Shown one piece after another: positions 58,141-64,000 of a DNA stretch of 64,000 bases. The stretch comes from Diaporthe sp. PMI_573. Its lineage: Eukaryota; Ascomycota; Sordariomycetes; Diaporthales; Diaporthaceae. Position 1 is the first letter of the stretch; each line of letters begins with the position of its first letter. The position numbers and the translations under genes are program-made. The notes beneath the pieces were generated by a model that was not told the origin of the DNA, ran no database searches, and worked only from the letters and a program-made list of their open reading frames with translations. Location of the stretch: NCBI GenBank assembly GCA_021399435.1, contig JAJTUP010000001.1, positions 1,240,001 through 1,304,000 of the forward strand, in the 5' to 3' direction.

Positions 58141-58648
58141 GCCAGGTGATGAGCATCAGCAGGATATCAGAGATGATCGAGAACTGGACCTCCAAGTCGC
58201 ATCGCACTTGGGGATGTCCAATTTGCCGACTCTGGAATCATGAATACAGGGCTGGAAGTCATGGGCCCTGTAGCCTTGCTTGTGGCACTCTATCTACAGT
58301 CAGGTCAGAAAGTACTACAGAGGATGGAGATGGGACATACCGCAGCGAAGCGAGTCAGGAGCTCATCTTTGTCCTTCTGCCCTACACCACCCCGTCCAAC
58401 ATCCACCCCGAGAAAGCGAGCGACTTGAGCTCATTTCCTCAATCGGTGGACTTGAAAGGCGGTCATAGAGACCCTTCCAGATGTGTGTGATAAGTGTAAC
58501 ACCGATCTCGAGAGGGATCTCGAAAGCTGTAGAGCCGTCTCCATGGACGATTTCTGTCATACAATCTGAGCTATTGTAATGACAATCGGTGGATTCAAAA
58601 ATGAAAAGTCAATCTTTTGAAAAGGCGTTTTGTATATAGATGAATAAT

Positions 58649-58748
58649 GAGACATGGGGAGAAATGACGAGAGATGGGGAGAAATAACGAGAGATGGAGA
58701 GAAGTTACGAGAGACAGAGAGCAACGATGAGAGATGAAGAGCAAAAAT
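58649..58748. repeat. 20-base minisatellite, five copies
   Basis: Five units of exactly 20 bases starting at 58649, 58669, 58689, 58709 and 58729. Each begins GAGA and follows the consensus GAGAGATGGGGAGAAATAAC, with increasing divergence to the right. The run is purine-rich on the plus strand. Confidence 0.9.
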
Positions 58749-60174
58749 GAAACATGCCTTATGTCCATGGAAATCTCACCTTGTATGTACCTGGCTGTCG
58801 TTTAAGGGCTGAGAGTCTGGGCAGAGGATTCAAACGATCATGATTGGGGACTGAAGCAGAGGCAGATTGCTTGCTTGTGTGCAGGGAAGTTAGATCAGGC
58901 ACCCGGGTCCAGTTGACTTGTGAAACCAATATTATGCGGCAAACAGCCCCAAGCTATGACACAGGCAGGAAAACAGAGTAGCGGTGTGGCAACAATTAAA
59001 CATGCACCTTTGTTCACTTCGGCCGGACCCGAAAGTTTGACTTCCATAGGTATTGAGTGTGAGCCGTCAGTCAGACTGATCGATCCAGCTTGAAAAGCAG
59101 TAAGGTGGATCATTTGCCTCATCGTTGTCATGAGTGCACATGTTTGCGACGTCCTCTCCTCTCAAGCAGGCAAACACACGCAGGCGCGCACCCACACATC
59201 TAAGTGAGCCCAACGGTGAGCCCAACAACAACTGAACAATGCAGCTTCAGATTGCTGTCCCGGAAAGCATTGATTGACATGTGTGCTGTCAGATGAGATC
59301 AAACAAGCATGACAACACCAAACCTGAAAACCGTGACGTTGTGGAATGAGATGGATAGTCTTGGAACAGACTCAGTCTCACTCAGTGACATCAGTGCATG
59401 CGCGTCTCCGTGTAGGAACCGGTCCAAACGATGCGTATGAGTGGGTCCTGCTCAAGGGAGGTCTTGTTTCGTTTGCCGTCACGGTGGTTTGGAAGATGGC
59501 CACGAAGCCCTCTCTTTGTGCACTGGCTGGAGTGGACCCGCACTGGGCTGAGTGATGTATGTCTCGAAGAATGCTGTCCAAATTGTATTCCGCTGTTGGA
59601 AATGTGGTTTGGTCTGCAACACAATCACCATCGAGATACCTCAAGTGCCAATTCAAGGGTGAGCTTGGCAGCATTGAGTGGTTATGGACTTCAAGATGGC
59701 CTCAGCGGTACCTCGGGCAGCTTGGAAGGTTTCGTCCTGCTGAGAGTCACGAATATGGCGAGGGTCGAGCCCATGCCAGTGTTTTTTTAGTTATTGAAGC
59801 AACCGGTGATCGAACTCGGAACACATACAAGCACTTGCCTGTTTTCTCAGCTCCCTTCTGATGATACACCCTCACCGCATTAAAAAATAATGTAGGCACG
59901 GGAGAGAAAAAATGAGGCTTCTGAAGAAGCTAACTAGCGATGAGCCAACCCCTCCTGTTGAGGAACCTTCACCAGAGCTGCCGGCCTCGAGGCACATTTT
60001 GCAGATTTGCACCTACACAACATACCCCTACACCATCCCTCCATGCTAGGGTCGTTGCCTACTGTTCGAAACTGCGAGCTCATATAGATGGATCCGTGTG
60101 AATACATTGAAATGGCCCAAGGGTTTGCACTCAATCTGGTGCCCTACTCCTAGACACATTCACTGTCATGCCGT

Positions 60175-61332
60175 TCAGTTCAACCACGGCTTGAGCTCTT
60201 CCTCCGTCCAATCCCACAACCTCGCCGCTAGCTTCTCATCAAGACAGTACTCCGTGTAAGACTTGCTCAGAACCCCAACAGGCTCATACATCTCTCCTGA
60301 TTTCGCCTCATCCTTGGACACACCGACCAACCATACCTGGTTCCAGTGGCCTTGGTCATCGTCAAGAAACTTGTTCCAGTTCCCCAGGTACACGATCATT
60401 TTATCCACCCACCCCAGACTCGTCACAAGTCCAGTGTTGCTCGGGCCCGGGTCAGCCACCAGCGTCAGGATCTCAGGGTACCGCTTCGCAAGCTCTCGCC
60501 CGTAAAGCAGATTTGCCAGCTTGCTCTGCGCGTACCGCTGCCACTTCCCAAGGATCCAGTATGCCTGGGTCGTCTGGAGATCGTCGAAGACGATCCCGCC
60601 CGTCGGCGCCAACACAAGCGCCAGGCTCGAGACGGGGATGACCCGTGCCTCGCCGTGCTCTTTTACTGTCTTCTGTAAAAGGGGGAGCAGACTTCGGATC
60701 AGCAGGGCATGAGCGACGTGGTTGATGCCGAAGTGGAGCTCGTAGCCATCGCTGGTGAGCCCGGGTGGGAGAGCCACTACAGTCGAGAGTTAGCGACATT
60801 GAAAGGTATCTCGGACATTTGGATTTGGTCAGCCCAGATTATCAGGGCTGACTGCATCCCTCTCGATTGATGAAGGCATCAGTTTGCCCTCCAGGAAACA
60901 TGGCATGACTGCGAAAGCAGTCGACTGAGTCTTGAGTATGCTTACTGATGCCAGCATTGGCCATGAGTACGTCGAGACGGGACTCCCGAGCCAGGATCAT
61001 GTCTGCAGCCTCCCTGACGGAGTACAGATTGGCGTGGTCACAACTAATCCATTCCACTTCGGCGGTCGATCCGCCAGACTTGATGTCCGAAATGGTCTGC
61101 TGAGCCGCAGCCTCCTTTCGGCCGGTGATGTAGATCCTGGCGGGGTTGCGGCTCGCAAGCATCTTCGCCGCCGCGGCGCCAAGACCATTCGTGCCTGAGA
61201 AACAGCCTGAGCGGGCCGTTACGATGATGTGAGTGGGGGCATAGAGGCGGTTGACTCACCACCAGTGATGAGCAGGACCTTGCCGGTCAGCTCCGGCACG
61301 TCTCGCTGAAGATCAAAATCAAGCTTCACCAT
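60175..61332 (-). CDS. Short-chain dehydrogenase/reductase (retinol-dehydrogenase-like)
   Basis: Three exons, 61332-61260, 61194-60946 and 60776-60175, give 307 residues. The first intron splits the cofactor motif: LLITGG joined to TNGLGAAAAKMLASR, giving the classical TGxxxGxG. NAGIMALPPG crosses the second intron, VSSLAL supplies the catalytic Ser, and YAQSKLANLLYG supplies the YxxxK pair. The C terminus ends TEEELKPWLN. The protein is cytosolic, with no signal or helix. The dinucleotide motif and length fit NADP(H)- or NAD(H)-linked reductases of the retinol dehydrogenase/WWOX-like group, which is large in fungi and often linked to secondary metabolism or lipid redox. Substrate unknown. 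The downstream neighbour on the same strand is decayed DNA; an MFS transporter lies upstream. Confidence 0.93.
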
Positions 61333-62072
61333 CTTGGCTCGGGGACCTTTGGAAATGAGATAGGACTAAAGGCAGGATGAGAATAGGCTCAGAACTGCCG
61401 CAGGTGGCTTTGGATGGTTTCAAATCATCAATTTATGCAGATATGGCAGCGATTATTATGTCTAGAGACTCGAGCCTGATGAATGAAACCGAGTGATGTG
61501 AGGCCCGTTTTATGACCAGAAGACATTCGAAGATGGATTCGTCGCGGGCACCAGTAGGATTTGCTCACAATTGACGGCCTGTTGGTAATGAGCTGTGCCG
61601 CATACAGTGGAGCTACCCTGTACTCGCCCCCAACATTCAAGGCCCTGCAGGGTGGTCAGCTGTGAATTAGGTATCGCACGTTAACCTGTTGTAAGCCGAG
61701 CAGGATTTCATTGGACCGTTTACAAAGCTATCATGCAGACTGTTGCACCAAGCATTCGAGGTCTTATTCCGGGCAGGGAGATAACTCCCAGGGGATTGAA
61801 CGGTAGGATCAAGATGCAACTGGTCAGATTCTCCGATGCCGCAAAACATGTCCAAGGAAATAGGTTCCGGGCGATGGTATTTCATTACTTCCAAACAGAT
61901 ATGCACTGATTGACAGCCGTCCTGTCTGGTATGTCAATACCAGAAGTTGTGAGACCCCGGTACAACGATATTGTCGACTTTAATTTGTCACTTAAGTAAC
62001 TAACAAAGTACTCGTCTTTTCTGATTTATATCCAATCTTGTCTCAAATATTAGGCAATCCTATACTGCGTTG
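61333..62072. other. Intergenic stretch, nothing recognised
   Basis: About 740 bases between the SDR start and the MFS stop codon, both on the minus strand. Holds the SDR promoter. No gene or repeat seen. Confidence 0.6.
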
Positions 62073-63804
62073 CTAGTAGCTATAACGAAACGAAGGATGC
62101 TCATCTCCTAAGTTGTCCACGTCGTCGTCTGAAAGCCGGTGGTCTCTCTTCCCGGCATCTCTCGCCCTATTCTCCAAATACAAAAGACTACTATAGAAGA
62201 TAACCAGGGAGGCTGCGACACAGCTCATCACGGTTAGGGTCTTGTATCCGTCAGTGTAAGCTGGCGCCTGGGATCCCTGAAAGACAAGTGCCGATGCAAT
62301 CCCGCCGAAATTCCCAAGGCTAACCTCAAGTCCAACCGCGAACCCGATCTTGTATGCGCCACTGACATTATTAACAAGCATAGTCCAGACCATAGGAAGT
62401 GAAACGTAAACCCCGGTTGCCATGAAAAACAGAGCGGCATATTTGACCTGTACATTGTACCAAGCCTGGTCCATCAGAATGACCGAGCCGGCAACGGCGA
62501 GGCAGTATCCGAAGAGAGCGAACCCTGAACGGTGTTTGAGCTTGTCTGAGGCATAGGCTGCCGCTAGGCATGCTACCAAGGCCGATGAAAAGATGGGGAT
62601 CACCAAGGCTTGCACTTCTCGAGGGCTTTGGCCTTCTTGGAATTGGTTAATGATCGTGGGCGCGAAGATGGCGACGCTGTAGACTGTAACCGTTGTGCAG
62701 CAATACATAGCCCCGCTAAAGATGTGGAATTGTCAGCCTCCTTCTCATATGGTAATTAGCTGCTCCCATGAAACCAAGGAGCAATGGCGCGGGGTGCAAT
62801 TTTCTTACCAGATCCAGACCTTCCAGTCGAACAGAACTCGTCTCGCCGTTTTCCAGTCCAGCTTGTCCATTCGCCCAATAACACCCTGGTGACGAACTAT
62901 TGCATGTCAAGATTAGCAACGAATCCAACCATTTACGCAGATACGAGGCTTACTTTCATCTGCAATTGCTTGTTTTTCCTGGGGCGTGAGCCATTTTGCC
63001 GCGGACGGCCAGTTAGGTAGGAAAGGGAAGACAAGAATTGTCGCACCCGCCGTCATACAGCCCTCGATGATAAAAAGCCATCTCCACGGACTGTAGCCAT
63101 TGTCGGACGTGATACCCGCAATCGAGAACCCAAGTAAACCCCCGAATGCATTGCTCAAGGCGTTGCTGACCATGAGCATACTCACTCTCCACTGTAACTC
63201 ATAGCGAGGATAGTACTGCGCAAGCAGATACACGCTCCCGGGGATTAGGCCTGCTTCCAACGCGCCGACGAAAAATCGGAGGCTTGCCAATCCGGTAAAG
63301 TTGATTACCAGGCCTTGTCCAACGGTCAATATTCCTACGGTTAATTTAACAATTGGCGATCTACACCTAACGTCGAGCAGATGTTGGCATGGGGCAATAC
63401 GCACCAAGCAGCAGGTTCTCCGCGGTCAGTACCAAGGAAGGCCTCATCTTCTTCAAGAGGTAGTTGCTGGGTACATCGAACAAAATAAGACCGACCATGG
63501 TGGTGATAAGGGCAACATTGAAGTCGGTACCTTTGGGGTCCATATGCAGGTCCTTCTCGATGCCAAAGATCTTGGCTGACCCAATGTTGAGGCGGTCAAT
63601 GAGGGAGACGAACCACAGTACGAATAAGGGTGGCAGGAGGTGGACATCAAGTTTCCATATCAACTTGCGGTACTCCAGAGGTGGCAGGGCGACACGAGTG
63701 TGGCTGTCATCGTGTGTGGCCACGGTACTTGGCTCATGTCCGGTGACTACGTTTGCCTTTTCCATACTTGGAGCTGCGACAACTTGTGACTTGATGGAAA
63801 CCAT
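62073..63804 (-). CDS. MFS transporter, Dal5/allantoate permease-like
   Basis: Four exons, 63804-63405, 63334-62954, 62896-62809 and 62715-62073, give 503 residues. Donors are GTGCGT, GTAAGC and GTAAGA. An in-frame ATG at 63861 is an alternative start adding 19 residues. The N-terminal tail leads to WKLDVHLLPPLFVLWFVSLI and DRLNIGSAKIFGIEKDL, the hallmark of the anion:cation symporter group. It continues with FNVALITTMVGLILFDVPSN and YLLKKMRPS after helix 2, and SLRFFVGALEAGLIPGSVYL for helix 4. The small third exon carries RHQGVIGRMDKLDWKTARRV in the central cytosolic loop. The hydrophilic C terminus is Asp/Arg-rich. The group imports organic anions such as allantoate, nicotinate, biotin precursors or ureidosuccinate; substrate unassigned. 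Confidence 0.92.
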
Positions 63805-64000
63805 GTCGCAAGCACGTATGACGAGACGATCTGATGTCCAAAACGAGTGATCACAATGCATATTCGCCTGTAGCTTGCGATCGCAGCTCTATAGCTCTTA
63901 TATGGCTAGAAAGGAGCATGCTCTTGTGTAACGGGAGAGATGAGACTAGCCCACCCAAGGTAGGTATCGCCGTCAGTCAGCACTACGGAGGGTAAGCACT

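Larger units (their letters stand above)
54017..60174. other. 6-kb decayed accessory region
   Basis: No intact gene was found. Minus-strand protein-like pieces broken by stops and shifts occur at 54071-54250 (SSAYDLAMKSARQEIHQV, then an acidic end), 54380-54700 (relic copy B), 55068-55425 (GKQAVIRHLIQQFEKSWLGK), 56148-56440 and 56752-57240. Retrotransposon-like pieces lie at 57245-58140. Simple repeats are a homopolymer C tract near 54640, an AT dinucleotide run near 56477-56496 and a minisatellite at 58649-58748. Between 58.75 and 60.17 kb I see nothing assignable. Confidence 0.5.

Noticed and set aside
59815..59875. tRNA-like sequence on the minus strand (CCGAGTTCGATCACCGG)
   Set aside because: The B-box-like word is imperfect and no matching acceptor stem, anticodon arm or T-run terminator could be drawn, so I do not call a tRNA or SINE.
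1..64000. CRISPR arrays, operons, Shine-Dalgarno sites, rho-independent terminators
   Set aside because: The window is eukaryotic (spliceosomal introns throughout); no direct-repeat/spacer arrays were seen and bacterial signals do not apply.

Overview
The window is nuclear DNA of a filamentous ascomycete (Pezizomycotina, most likely Sordariomycetes). Genes carry short GT-AG introns of about 45-145 bases, often with a CTAAC/CTAAT-like branch site. Gene families are typically fungal: alpha-1,3-glucan synthase, GH7, GH62, an Endo T-type GH18 enzyme, a Zn2Cys6 regulator and fungal amino-acid permeases. Intergenic spaces are long (up to 5.5 kb), and there are traces of decayed repeats. All exon borders were worked out by hand from reading frame, splice consensus and family resemblance. 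No database or transcript was consulted.

Layout. 1-1564: 3'-truncated seven-helix membrane protein (-). 4598-5965: secreted GH7 cellulase (+). 11433-18727: the large wall enzyme alpha-1,3-glucan synthase (+), facing tail-to-tail an Endo T-like endo-beta-N-acetylglucosaminidase (18928-20154, -). 20.2-24.5 kb: gene-poor, with a tandem duplication rich in ACTGGTCA-type words, an AT-rich decayed stretch and an orphan CBM1-like motif. 24509-26412: amino-acid permease (-). 28912-30626: single-pass membrane protein with a fucose-lectin-like ectodomain (+). 31360-32564: 2EXR/F-box-like protein of unknown role (+). 32906-33997: secreted GH62 arabinofuranosidase (-). 34761-35969: short phosphoinositide kinase (-). 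36749-39226: long disordered protein of unknown function (-).

40.1-51.8 kb looks like a small catabolic neighbourhood: an MFS transporter, a second amino-acid permease, a Zn2Cys6 regulator, and two FAD-dependent amine or amino-acid oxidases transcribed away from each other from one shared 798-base promoter. The second oxidase resembles monomeric sarcosine oxidase and keeps the cysteine that binds FAD covalently in that family. The likely joint job is uptake and oxidative N-demethylation or deamination of an imino or N-methyl amino acid; this is inference.

52-60 kb is decayed accessory DNA: two small zinc-finger-like genes, a relic coding region with a diverged second copy at 42.6-42.9 kb, Ty1/copia-like reverse-transcriptase remnants, a homopolymer tract and a 20-base minisatellite. 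The right end has an SDR oxidoreductase (60175-61332, -) and a Dal5-type MFS transporter (62073-63804, -).

The most interesting items are the oxidase/permease/regulator neighbourhood, the paired relic copies, and the concentration of glycan-active proteins (GH7, AGS, ENGase, GH62, lectin) in the left half. I did not find a clearly new molecular system.
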